Of a DNA stretch of 64,000 nt, positions 33,296 to 41,646 are shown piece by piece. The DNA is from Actinokineospora terrae (lineage in GTDB: Bacteria; Actinomycetota; Actinomycetes; Mycobacteriales; Pseudonocardiaceae): NCBI RefSeq assembly GCF_900111175.1, contig NZ_FOGI01000008.1:1-64000 (forward strand). Reading direction: 5' to 3'. The notes under the pieces were generated by a model that saw only the letters and a list, made by a program, of their open reading frames with translations, ran no database searches and was not told the DNA's origin. Each line of letters opens with the position of its first letter. The first letter of the stretch is position 1. The position numbers were made by a program, and so were the translations under genes.

Positions 33296-35869
33296 TCACA
33301 CCAACGGCAGCAGGTTCGGCTTCCACACCCCATCCGCCGCCAAAGCCGCCGCGCGCCGCTCCACCGACACCTCCCCATACGTAGTAGTCCGTTGCCGCGA
33401 AGGACGACCCGCGAGCGCTGCCAGAGCTTCCAAGTCGGCGATCGTCTTGTAGCTGCCGTTGGCGCTGCCTGCCATCCGGCTGATGGTCTCCTCCATGAGC
33501 GTGCCGCCGAGGTCGTTGACGCCGCCGCGCAGGACGTCGACGACGCCGGGATCGCCGAGTTTGACCCAGCTGGTCTGGATGTTGGGGATGCGGCCGTGCA
33601 GCAGGATCCTGGCCAGGGCGTGGACGGCGCGGTTCTCCAGGTGGGTGGGGCCGGGGCGGGCGATGCCCGCGAGGTAGAGCGGGGCGTTGGTGTGGACGAA
33701 CGGCAGCAGGACGAACTCGCTGAACCCGCCCGTGTCGTCCTGCAGCGCGCCGATCAGCTTGAGGTGCGCCACCCAGTGCGCTGGGGTGTCGACGTGGCCG
33801 TACATCATGGTCGACGTGGTCGGGATGCCGAGTCGGTGCGCGGTCGTCACGACCTCGATCCACTCGGCGGTCGGCAGTTTGCCCTTGGTGAGCACCCAGC
33901 GCACGTCGTCGTCGAGGATCTCGGCCGCCGTGCCGGGCAACGAGTCCACACCGGACTCGCGGGCGGCCGTCAACCAGTCCGCAATGGACAGGTTGGACCT
34001 GGTGGCACCGTTGACGACCTCCATCGGCGAGAACGCGTGCACGTGCAGCCCGGGCGCGCGCTTGCGGACCTCGGCCGCGATGTCGAAGTACGCCGTCCCG
34101 GGCAGGTCCGGGTGGATGCCGCCCTGCATGCACACCTCGGTCGCGCCGACCGCCCACGCCTGCTCGGCCCGGGTGCCGACCTGCTCCAGCGACAGCGTGT
34201 ACGCGTCGGCGTCCGTGCGGCGCTGGGCGAACGCGCAGAACCGGCAGCCGGTGTAGCACACGTTGGTGAAGTTGATGTTCCGAGTGACCACATAGGTCAC
34301 GACGTCGCCCACGGCCTCGCGCCGCAACGCGTCCGCGAAGGACGCCAGCGCCTCGATCTCGGCCCCCGGCCCGGCCGACAGCAGCACCAGGGCGTCCGAA
34401 TCGGACAGACCGGACGGGTTCTTCTCCGCGTGCCGCAACGCGGTCGCGAACTCGGGTCGAACCGCTCCCCCGCCGCCCACGACCCGGTCGGCGTGGACGA
34501 CCAGTTCCCGCAGGGAGTCCCAGTCGCCGTACACGGAGTCGAAGTCGTCGCGGCGGTCCGCGGTGCGGCCGGTGGTGTCGATCGTGCTGTGCAGGTCCGT
34601 CCGCCCGGAGTCGACCAGCGCGACTTCCGGTTCCTGCCAGGGCCTCCCGACCACGGGTGCGTCCTCGACGGCGAGCCCGGTGTCCGGATCGGCCAGCGCG
34701 GCGACGTGCGCGGCCAGCCGGGGGTCGAGCCAGGGCTCGCCGCGCTTGAGGTACTCGGGGTAGATGGTCAGCCGCTCGGCGAGCCGGAACCCGGCCGCGG
34801 CGGTGCGCTCGGCGAGGGTGTCGATCTGCGGCCAGGGGCGCTCGGGGTTGACGTGGTCGGGGGTCAGCGGTGAGACGCCGCCCCAGTCGTCGATCCCGGC
34901 GCGCAGCAACAGCTCGAACTCGTCGCCGATGAGGTTGGGCGGTGCCTGGATCCGGGCCTTGGGGCCGAGCACGACCCGCGCGACGGCGACGGTGGCGGCC
35001 AGTTCCTCGGCCTCGGCGTCGGGCATGCCGCGCATCGCGGTGTCCGGTTTGGCCCGGAAGTTCTGGATGATCGTCTCCTGGATCCCGCCGTACTGCCGGG
35101 AGATCCGGCGGATCGCGAACAGCGACTCGACCCGGTCGGCCAGGGTCTCGCCGATGCCGATCAGCACGCCGGTGGTGAACGGCACCGCCGAGCGGCCCGC
35201 CTCCTCCAGCACCCGCAGCCGCACCGCGGGTTCCTTGTCCGGCGACCCGTAGTGCGGCCCGCCCTTCTCCGACCACAGCCTCTCCGCCGTGGTCTCCAGC
35301 ATCATCCCCATCGATGGCGCGACGGGCTTGAGCCGCTGGAAGTCGGTCCACCCGAGCACGCCGGGGTTGAGGTGCGGCAGCAGGCCGGTCTCCTCCAGCA
35401 CCCGGATCGCCATCGCCCGCACGTACGACAGGGTGTCGGGGTAGCCCGCGGCCTCCAGCCACTCCGCGGCCGCCGCCCACCGGTCCTCCGGGCGGTCACC
35501 GAGGGTGAACAGGGCTTCCTTGCAGCCCATCGCCGCGCCCTGCCTGGCGATCTCCAGCACCTCGTCGGGGCTGAGGAACGGCGCGGGGAGCCGACCGGGG
35601 ACAGTCGCGAAGGTGCAGTAGTGACACCGGTCACGGCACAGCCGGGTCAGCGGGATGAACACCTTGCGCGAGTAGGTGATCACCCCGGTCCTGCCGACCT
35701 CGGCCAGCCCGGCGTCGCGCACCCGCGAGGCGGTGGCGAACAGGTCGGCCAGGTGCTCACCCCGCGCGTGCAGCAGGATCTCGGCCTCGGTCTGGTCCAC
35801 CGCGACGCCGTCGCGGGCCCGGCGCAGGGCACGTCGGAGCGCGGAGTCGGTGGGCACGGGCAGGGTCAC
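33296..35869 (-). CDS. fbiC: FO synthase (7,8-didemethyl-8-hydroxy-5-deazariboflavin synthase)
   Basis: 857 residues, the full two-domain FbiC (fused CofG and CofH). Each half is a radical SAM enzyme: CRDRCHYC with Cys78, Cys82 and Cys85 in the first, CYTGCRFC near residue 535 in the second. Together they join a tyrosine-derived moiety to a ribitylaminouracil to form FO, the chromophore of coenzyme F420. GTG 35869 has GGAGG five bases upstream. The other F420 genes are not in this window. It is monocistronic or leads nothing, as repeats follow immediately. Confidence 0.95.
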   Translation of the reverse strand: MTLPVPTDSALRRALRRARDGVAVDQTEAEILLHARGEHLADLFATASRVRDAGLAEVGRTGVITYSRKVFIPLTRLCRDRCHYCTFATVPGRLPAPFLSPDEVLEIARQGAAMGCKEALFTLGDRPEDRWAAAAEWLEAAGYPDTLSYVRAMAIRVLEETGLLPHLNPGVLGWTDFQRLKPVAPSMGMMLETTAERLWSEKGGPHYGSPDKEPAVRLRVLEEAGRSAVPFTTGVLIGIGETLADRVESLFAIRRISRQYGGIQETIIQNFRAKPDTAMRGMPDAEAEELAATVAVARVVLGPKARIQAPPNLIGDEFELLLRAGIDDWGGVSPLTPDHVNPERPWPQIDTLAERTAAAGFRLAERLTIYPEYLKRGEPWLDPRLAAHVAALADPDTGLAVEDAPVVGRPWQEPEVALVDSGRTDLHSTIDTTGRTADRRDDFDSVYGDWDSLRELVVHADRVVGGGGAVRPEFATALRHAEKNPSGLSDSDALVLLSAGPGAEIEALASFADALRREAVGDVVTYVVTRNINFTNVCYTGCRFCAFAQRRTDADAYTLSLEQVGTRAEQAWAVGATEVCMQGGIHPDLPGTAYFDIAAEVRKRAPGLHVHAFSPMEVVNGATRSNLSIADWLTAARESGVDSLPGTAAEILDDDVRWVLTKGKLPTAEWIEVVTTAHRLGIPTTSTMMYGHVDTPAHWVAHLKLIGALQDDTGGFSEFVLLPFVHTNAPLYLAGIARPGPTHLENRAVHALARILLHGRIPNIQTSWVKLGDPGVVDVLRGGVNDLGGTLMEETISRMAGSANGSYKTIADLEALAALAGRPSRQRTTTYGEVSVERRAAALAADGVWKPNLLPLV

Positions 35870-35943
35870 GGCACCTCCAGGGAGTGGCTTCGTCCAACCT
35901 ATCCACCGGTATGGACGAAAACCCGGCCCTGGTGATTCCGGAC

Positions 35944-36483
35944 TCAGCCGGGCAGCACCCCGACGACGGCCTTCTTGGCCTTGCGCGGCGCGCTCACGAC
36001 GGCGGATCCGACGTGGTCGCTGGTGTCGGAGATCCAGTCGCCGAGGTCGTGGGTGGCCCGCTTGGCACGCCACGCGACCGACGGTTTGCCGTGCGTGTCG
36101 GCGGAAGCGAGCAGCAGCCCGCCGAGCAGGCCGACGTTCTTCAGGAAGTGGATCAGCTGCTGCTTGCGCTCGGCCGGGTCCTTCTCCTCCCAGAACGGGT
36201 GCGCGGCGACAGTGGTCGGGACCACACTGGCCGAGAGCAGCAGCGCGGCCAGGCGCGGCACCTTGCCCAGCGCCAGCGCGACCCCGGCGGCGACCTTGAC
36301 GGCGCCGTCGATGCGCACGAGCGCCACCGGGTCGGTGGGCACCTGCTCGGGGAGCTTGTCGCCGACCTTGGCGAGCAGTGGTTTCGCGGCCTCGGCGTGC
36401 GCCTCGGGGGACCGCAGCGCGTTGATTCCCCCGCTGATGAAGATGGCGGCGAGCATCGGACGGGCCAGCCTGCGCAGGATCAT
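35944..36483 (-). CDS. DoxX-family membrane protein
   Basis: 179 residues. An N-terminal RRLARPMLAAIFISGGINAL helix is followed by about three more helices (KVAAGVALALGKVPRLAALLL, LKNVGLLGGLLLAS). The C-terminus is long, polar and basic (RAKRATHDLGDW ... APRKAKKAVVG). The family is linked to thiol/oxidant homeostasis at the membrane in actinobacteria. It lies 30 bp downstream of the hemerythrin gene on the same strand and both precede fbiC, which suggests a redox-linked group. Confidence 0.85.
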   Translation of the reverse strand: MILRRLARPMLAAIFISGGINALRSPEAHAEAAKPLLAKVGDKLPEQVPTDPVALVRIDGAVKVAAGVALALGKVPRLAALLLSASVVPTTVAAHPFWEEKDPAERKQQLIHFLKNVGLLGGLLLASADTHGKPSVAWRAKRATHDLGDWISDTSDHVGSAVVSAPRKAKKAVVGVLPG

Positions 36484-36513
36484 GATCTAGTCCCTCTCTG
36501 TCTCGTGCCTGGT

Positions 36514-37017
36514 TCAGTCGACCCGGTGCTTGGTCTGCTCGACCAGGTCACGCACGTGCGAGATGTCCCCGCACCCCGCCGACACGCGCGCGGCCCTGGC
36601 CTCGACGAACTTCTCGCCGAGTTCGACCCGCCGCTGCTCGGGCACGGTGTCACGGGCGGCGTTGAGGATGGTCCGCTCCTCCTCGTCGACGTGGTGGTTG
36701 ATGGCCTTGACCAGGTCCTCGAGCTTCTCGTCCCACTCCTGCGCCTCGGGATCCCCCACCTCCATCAACGCCAACAGCGCCTGGTGCCCCTCGGCGTGCT
36801 CCTCGGCCCCGTGCTCGACTTCGTGCGCATCGATGTCCTGGAACCGCCGCAGCGCCGGGTAGACCTCCCCCTCCTCGGCCTCCGCGTGCGCCACCAGCAA
36901 CTCGGCGAGGTCCCTGAGCGCCCCCACCCGGTCCTCGGAGTTGTCCCGCAACCGCCGGAACAAGTCCTCGAACCGCCGGTGATCAGCCAGGATCAACTCG
37001 ATGACGTCTCCGGACAC
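36514..37017 (-). CDS. hemerythrin/HHE-domain protein
   Basis: 167 residues. Iron-binding His and Glu are spaced as in HHE proteins: ADHRRFEDLF (His13), LVAHAEAEEGEVYP, EHAEGHQALLALME and INHHVDEEERTIL. Such proteins bind a di-iron centre and sense or buffer O2, NO or peroxide. GTG 37017 has GGGAGG seven bases upstream. It is cotranscribed with the DoxX gene. Upstream is the repeat-rich 830-bp stretch. Confidence 0.9.
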   Translation of the reverse strand: MSGDVIELILADHRRFEDLFRRLRDNSEDRVGALRDLAELLVAHAEAEEGEVYPALRRFQDIDAHEVEHGAEEHAEGHQALLALMEVGDPEAQEWDEKLEDLVKAINHHVDEEERTILNAARDTVPEQRRVELGEKFVEARAARVSAGCGDISHVRDLVEQTKHRVD

Positions 37018-37136
37018 TGCCCGCCTCCCAACCTGGTCTTCCCCCACCCGGTCAGTACCCCTACCAGCAGCCAATCAACCCTCCCAGCCACGCTAGGCCC
37101 GTCCCCCCACCCCGTCCCCCCACACCACCCCATCAG

Positions 37137-37385
37137 GCGACGGTCCTCAACGCGCCCCTCCCAGACGTCCGCCCACGCACACCCCTCACAGGCGACGGTC
37201 CTTGACTCGCCCCCTGTACGACTGGCCTCTACGCGCCCGCCACGGCCATCCGCCCTCATGTCCCCTTCACAGGCAATAGCCCTGAACACGCCCCTCTACG
37301 ACGTTGGCCCTCACCCAGCCCTCACAAACGTTGGCCAGCCACGCGCCCCTCCCAGGCGGTGGCCGAACAACGCTCCTCGGAGTCG
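37137..37385. repeat. array of 27-bp intergenic repeats, copy 2 (degenerate)
   Basis: Units of 25-30 bp. The last three have clear (G)TTGGCC or GGTGGCC anchors (37303, 37330, 37358) and the earlier ones have GCGACGGTCC or GACTGGCC variants. The array closes with GGTGGCCGAACAACGCTCCTC, matching copy 1. No gene is seen on either strand. Confidence 0.75.
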
Positions 37386-37400
37386 CTGGTGCCAAGCCGG

Positions 37401-37543
37401 CTCGATGGGGCGGACTTGTTTTGTGTGGGGGGACAGCAGCCGTAGCGTCGTCCACGCGGCAGGGCCTGCTTTTCGGCCCCCGCTTTGTGGTTCTGCCACG
37501 GGTGTTGCAGGGGCCCCACGCAAAACAAGTCCGCCGCATCGAG
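37401..37543. repeat. 30-bp imperfect inverted repeat around an 83-bp core
   Basis: Arm 1 (37401-37430) and the complement of arm 2 (37514-37543) match at 28 of 30 bases, with the core GGACTTGTTTTG shared. The 83-bp centre has secondary hairpins (GGCAGGGCCTGCTTTTCGGCC). No coding signal is seen. It could be a MITE-like element, a large structured RNA or a terminator. Confidence 0.75.
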
Positions 37544-37668
37544 CAAAGCTCGAAACTCGCGCCCAGGCCAATGCCGCAGGCGAGGTCTACCCGTCGACGG
37601 CGCAGCCGAGACCGAGAGCCAGACACCCCTCAGCTCAAGATCAAACCCGCCACAGCAGCCCCCGATAC

Positions 37669-37730
37669 ACAGCTTACCGGCGCACACCGACAAAACGCCC
37701 AGAGCGAGCAGCACCCCTGTGGACAACCCC
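37669..37730. repeat. 62-bp element with DnaA-box-like site, copy B
   Basis: Nearly the same as copy A, with TGTGGACAA at 37718-37726. Preceded by CAAGATCAAACCCGCC. It and copy C form a tandem pair with a 101-bp period. Confidence 0.8.
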
Positions 37731-37769
37731 ACTCCACAAGATCAAACCGCCCCAAGCACCCCCCAACAC

Positions 37770-37830
37770 ACAGCCTACCGGCGACCACCGACAAAACAGG
37801 CAGAGCGAGCCACCACCCTGTGGACAACCC
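37770..37830. repeat. 62-bp element with DnaA-box-like site, copy C
   Basis: TGTGGACAA is at 37819-37827. The copy ends 20 bases before the cobN stop at 37851, a position like that of copy A next to fbiC. Confidence 0.8.
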
Positions 37831-37850
37831 GCCCGCCAAGTCCGCCCCAG

Positions 37851-40800
37851 CTACTCCGACCCAGCCTCGATATCCCCCTCCACCTGCAAATACAACTCCC
37901 GCAACTCCCGCAACGTCTCCGGATCCGGCTCTGCCCACATCTTCCGCTCAGCCGCCTCCAGCAACCGCTCCGCGATCCCGTGCAGCGCCCAAGGATTCGA
38001 CTCACTCAAGAACTTCCGGTTTTCCGGATCCAACGCATACGTTTGCGCCAACTTGTCGTACATCCAGTCAGCCACAACGCCGGTCGTCGCGTCATACCCG
38101 AACAAGTAATCCACGGTGGCCGCCAACTCGAACGCACCCTTGTACCCGTGCCGCCGCATGGCCTCGATCCAGCGCGGATTGACCACACGCGACCGGAAGA
38201 CCCTGTTCGTCTCCTCGGCCAAGGTCCGCGTTCGCACGGACTCCGGCCGAGTGCTGTCCCCGATGTAAGCCGCCGGAGCGCGTCCGGTGAGGGCGCGCAC
38301 CGTGGCGATCATGCCGCCGTGGTACTGGAAGTAGTCGTCGGAGTCGGCGATGTCGTGTTCTCGGGTGTCGACGTTCTTGGCGGCTACGTTGATTCGGCGG
38401 TAGGCGGCTTCCATGGCGGGGCGGGCGGCGACGCCGTCGAGGTCGCGGCCGTAGGCGAAGCCGCCCCAGACGGCGTAGACCTCGGCGAGGTCGGAGTCGT
38501 CGCGCCAGTTGTGGCTGTCGATCAGCGGGAGCAGGCCCGCGCCGTACGCGCCCGGCTTGGAGCCGAAGATGCGGGTGGTCGCGGTCCGGGCGTCGGCGTC
38601 GGAATCGGCCAGCACGTGGGCGCGGACGTAGTTGTCCTCATCGGACTCGTCGAGGTCGGCGACCAGGCGCACGGCGTCGTCGAGCATGTAGACCACGTGC
38701 GGGAAGGCGTCGCGGAAGAAGCCGGAGATGCGGACCGTCACGTCCACGCGCGGCCGACCCAGCTCGGCCGGCGGGATGGCCTCCAGCGAGCTGACCCGGC
38801 GCGAGGCCTCGTCCCACACCGGCCGAACACCCAGCAGTGCCAACACCTCGGCGATGTCGTCGCCGGAGGTGCGCATCGCGGACGTCCCCCACACCGACAG
38901 CCCCACCGAGCGCGGCCACTCCCCCGTGTCCTTGCGGTACCGGGCGAGCAGCGACTCGGCCATCGCCGAACCCGTCTCCCACGCCAACCGCGACGGGATC
39001 GCCTTCGGGTCGACCGAGTAGAAGTTGCGCCCCGTCGGCAGCACGTTCACCAAGCCGCGCAACGGGGATCCGCTCGGCCCCGCGGGCACGTACCCGCCAT
39101 CCAGGGCGTGCAGGATGTTGTCGAGCTCGTCGGTCGTGCGGGCCAGGCGCGGCACGATCTCCTCGGCCGCGAAGCCCAGAACCGCCTCCACAGCGGGATT
39201 CGACTTCCCGAGAACGTCCACACAGGCCTGTCGTGCGTCACCCCAGCCCGCGTCTTCCATGGCCTGCACCAGTGACAGCGCGACCGCGTCGATCTCGTCT
39301 ACGCGTGTACGGCTCTCCGACCCGTCCTCCGCCAGCCCGAGCGCCTCGCGCAGACCCGGCAGCGCGGCGGCCTGCCCGCCCCACATCTGGCGGGCGCGCA
39401 GCATCGAGTTGACCAAGTTCACCCGCGCGGCCCCGACCGGGGCGTCACCGAGGGTGTGCAGGCCGTCGCGGATCTGCACGTCCTTGATCTCGCACAGCCA
39501 GCCGTCGACGTGCAGCAGGAAGTCGTCGAACTCGACGTCGTGCGGGCGGTCGTCGAGGCCGAGGTCGTGGTCGAGCTTCGCGGCCTGGATCAGCGTCCAG
39601 ATCTGCGCGCGGATGGCGGGCAGCTTCGCCGGGTCCATCGCGGCGATGTTGGAGTGCTCGTCGAGCAGCTGCTCCAGCCGGGCGATGTCGCCGTAGCTCT
39701 CGGCGCGGGCCATCGGCGGGACCAGGTGGTCGACGAGGGTGGCGTGCGCGCGCCGCTTGGCCTGCGTGCCCTCGCCCGGGTCGTTGACCAGGAACGGGTA
39801 CACCAGCGGCAGATCACCCAGCGCGGCGTCCGGCCCGCACGACGCGGACAGGCCGAGGTTCTTGCCCGGCAACCACTCCAGGTTGCCGTGCTTTCCCAAG
39901 TGGACCATCGCGTGCGCGCCGAAGGTGCTCGCGACCCAGCGGTACGCGGCGAGGTAGTGGTGGCTCGGCGGCAGGTCCGGGTCGTGGTAGATCGCGACCG
40001 GGTTCTCGCCGAAGCCCCGCGGCGGCTGGACCATCAGCACCAGGTTCCCGGCGCGCAGCGCGGCCAGCACGATCTCGCCCTCGGGGTCGGCGGAGCGGTC
40101 GACGAACAGCTCGCCCGGCGCGGGACCCCAGTGCTGCTCCATCGAGGCGCGCAGGTCCTCGGGCAGGGTGTCGAAGTAGGCGCGGTACTCGGCGGCGGAG
40201 ATGCGCACCGGGTTGCCGGTCAGCTGCTTCTCGGTCAACCAGTTCGGGTCCTGGCCGCCCGCCTCGATCAGCGCGTGGATGAGCGCGTCACCGTCGCCGT
40301 TGGCCACACCCGGCAGCGCGTCCTCGGGGCCCAGGTCGTAGCCCGCGGCGCGTAGTGCGTCCAGTAGGCGGATAGCGCTAACCGGCGAGTCGAGGCCGAC
40401 AGCGTTACCGATGCGAGAGTGCTTCGTCGGGTACGCCGACAGCATCAGCGCGATCTTGCGCTCGGCGGGCGGGGTGTGACGCAGTACGGCGTGCTTGACC
40501 GCGATGCCAGCGACCCGGGCAGCCCTCTCAGGGTTCGGTACGTATACCGAGAGCCCGTCGCGGTCCTGCTCCTTGAACGAGAACGGCACAGTGATCAGAC
40601 GGCCGTCGAACTCCGGTACCGCTACCTGGGTCGCGGTGTCCAACGGCGACAGGCCGTCGTCACTCTCCTCCCAGGTCGCCCGGTCGGAGGTCAGCGCTAG
40701 ACCCTGCAGGATCGGGATGTCCAGGTCAGCGAGCGCGCCCACGTCCCACGCGCCGTCGTCCCCGCCAGCGCTAGCGGCAGCGGGCAGCGTCCCTCCGGCG

Positions 40801-41438
40801 GCGAGCACGGTGACGATAAGAGCGTCGAGCGTGCCTAGAACCGACAGCAGCTCCTGCGGCGCGGTACGCAACGACGCGCAGTACACCGGTACCGCTACCG
40901 CTCCGGCGTCCTCGACAGCGTCAGCGAGGGCGGCGATGAACGCGGTGTTCCCGGCCAGGTGGTGCGCGCGGTAGTAGAGGACGCCGACGCGAGGCCCCTC
41001 GGTCCGGCGGGCCTCGCGCTCCAGGTGACCCCACGGCGCCAGGTCGACCGGCGCGGCGAACCCGGTGCCGGTGAGCAGGATCGTGTCGGACAGGAAGTGA
41101 ACAAGCTCACGGAGGTTGTCCGGGCCGCCGAACGCGAGGTAGCGGTGGGCCTCGGCGACGACCCCGCCGGGCACCGTGGACAGCTCCATCAGCTCCGCGT
41201 CCGGCGCCTGCTCACCACCCAGGACGACCACCGGCCGCGGCCCGGCGAGCAGCGAGTCCAGGCCTTCCTCCCACGCCCGGCGCCCGCCCAGCAGCCGGAC
41301 GACGACGATGTCGGCGCCCTCCAGCAGCCCGGGCAGGTCGTCGAGGTGCAGCCGGGCCGGGTTGGCCAGCCGGTACTCGGCGCCGCTGGCGCGCGCGGAG
41401 AGCAGATCGGTGTCCGAGGTCGACAAGAGCAGGATCAT
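37851..41438 (-). CDS. cobN: cobaltochelatase, large subunit CobN
   Basis: 1195 residues, the expected length for aerobic CobN. It inserts cobalt into hydrogenobyrinic acid a,c-diamide with ATP-using AAA/VWA subunits. Signatures include VMVQPPRGFGENPVAIYHDPDLPPSHHYLAAY, of which ENPVAIYHDPDLPPSHHY is the CobN core, AHAMVHLGKHGNLEWLPGK and the C-terminal ATVDYLFGYDATT. ATG 41438 follows a cobalamin riboswitch on the same strand. The chelatase partner is the ChlI/ChlD fusion at 50.3 kb. The gene is probably monocistronic. Confidence 0.95.
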   Translation of the reverse strand: MILLLSTSDTDLLSARASGAEYRLANPARLHLDDLPGLLEGADIVVVRLLGGRRAWEEGLDSLLAGPRPVVVLGGEQAPDAELMELSTVPGGVVAEAHRYLAFGGPDNLRELVHFLSDTILLTGTGFAAPVDLAPWGHLEREARRTEGPRVGVLYYRAHHLAGNTAFIAALADAVEDAGAVAVPVYCASLRTAPQELLSVLGTLDALIVTVLAAGGTLPAAASAGGDDGAWDVGALADLDIPILQGLALTSDRATWEESDDGLSPLDTATQVAVPEFDGRLITVPFSFKEQDRDGLSVYVPNPERAARVAGIAVKHAVLRHTPPAERKIALMLSAYPTKHSRIGNAVGLDSPVSAIRLLDALRAAGYDLGPEDALPGVANGDGDALIHALIEAGGQDPNWLTEKQLTGNPVRISAAEYRAYFDTLPEDLRASMEQHWGPAPGELFVDRSADPEGEIVLAALRAGNLVLMVQPPRGFGENPVAIYHDPDLPPSHHYLAAYRWVASTFGAHAMVHLGKHGNLEWLPGKNLGLSASCGPDAALGDLPLVYPFLVNDPGEGTQAKRRAHATLVDHLVPPMARAESYGDIARLEQLLDEHSNIAAMDPAKLPAIRAQIWTLIQAAKLDHDLGLDDRPHDVEFDDFLLHVDGWLCEIKDVQIRDGLHTLGDAPVGAARVNLVNSMLRARQMWGGQAAALPGLREALGLAEDGSESRTRVDEIDAVALSLVQAMEDAGWGDARQACVDVLGKSNPAVEAVLGFAAEEIVPRLARTTDELDNILHALDGGYVPAGPSGSPLRGLVNVLPTGRNFYSVDPKAIPSRLAWETGSAMAESLLARYRKDTGEWPRSVGLSVWGTSAMRTSGDDIAEVLALLGVRPVWDEASRRVSSLEAIPPAELGRPRVDVTVRISGFFRDAFPHVVYMLDDAVRLVADLDESDEDNYVRAHVLADSDADARTATTRIFGSKPGAYGAGLLPLIDSHNWRDDSDLAEVYAVWGGFAYGRDLDGVAARPAMEAAYRRINVAAKNVDTREHDIADSDDYFQYHGGMIATVRALTGRAPAAYIGDSTRPESVRTRTLAEETNRVFRSRVVNPRWIEAMRRHGYKGAFELAATVDYLFGYDATTGVVADWMYDKLAQTYALDPENRKFLSESNPWALHGIAERLLEAAERKMWAEPDPETLRELRELYLQVEGDIEAGSE

Positions 41439-41484
41439 GAGGCCCTTCCTGGGGTCCTCGCCCCGGGTCGTGGGTGGCGACGGC

Positions 41485-41612
41485 CGGAGTGTCCTGGCTC
41501 CCGGATCAGTGCTCGCCCTGGCCTTCCGGCTGGTGCCGTGGCGTGTTCAGGGTCCGCTCCCCGGTGACAGTGGCGGGACCGCGCCGGAGTCTCACCGGCT
41601 TCCTCCACATGC
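41485..41612 (-). promoter_or_regulatory. cobalamin riboswitch before cobN
   Basis: Reading the minus strand: GGAAGCCGGTG, GACTCCGGCGCGGTCCCGCCACTGTCACCGGGGAG, a variable stem and the B12-box-like GGGAGCCAGGACACTC. Conserved parts are GCCACTGT and the flanking stems. The cobN ATG follows 47 bases downstream, so the coenzyme probably shuts off translation or elongation. Confidence 0.92.
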
Positions 41613-41634
41613 CATCGCTGCTTGGACCTCACCC

Positions 41635-41640
41635 TATATT
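41635..41640 (+). promoter_or_regulatory. -10 element of a probable leaderless cobG transcript
   Basis: TATATT, the best -10 in this high-GC stretch, ends six bases before the cobG GTG at 41647. A transcript begun seven bases on would start at the GTG itself. No ribosome site is visible. cobG is therefore probably leaderless and cannot carry a riboswitch of its own. Confidence 0.6.
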
Positions 41641-41646
41641 CGGCAG

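Noticed and set aside
33013..33384. 123-codon frame with 9-residue period (APACPxQSL-like units)
   Set aside because: It is produced by the 27-bp array, has no ribosome site and no conserved non-repeat part.
35884..38109. 741-codon plus-strand frame running from fbiC's start to cobN's end
   Set aside because: It crosses hemerythrin and DoxX antisense and two repeat arrays. The 9-residue periodicity comes from the 27-bp repeats.
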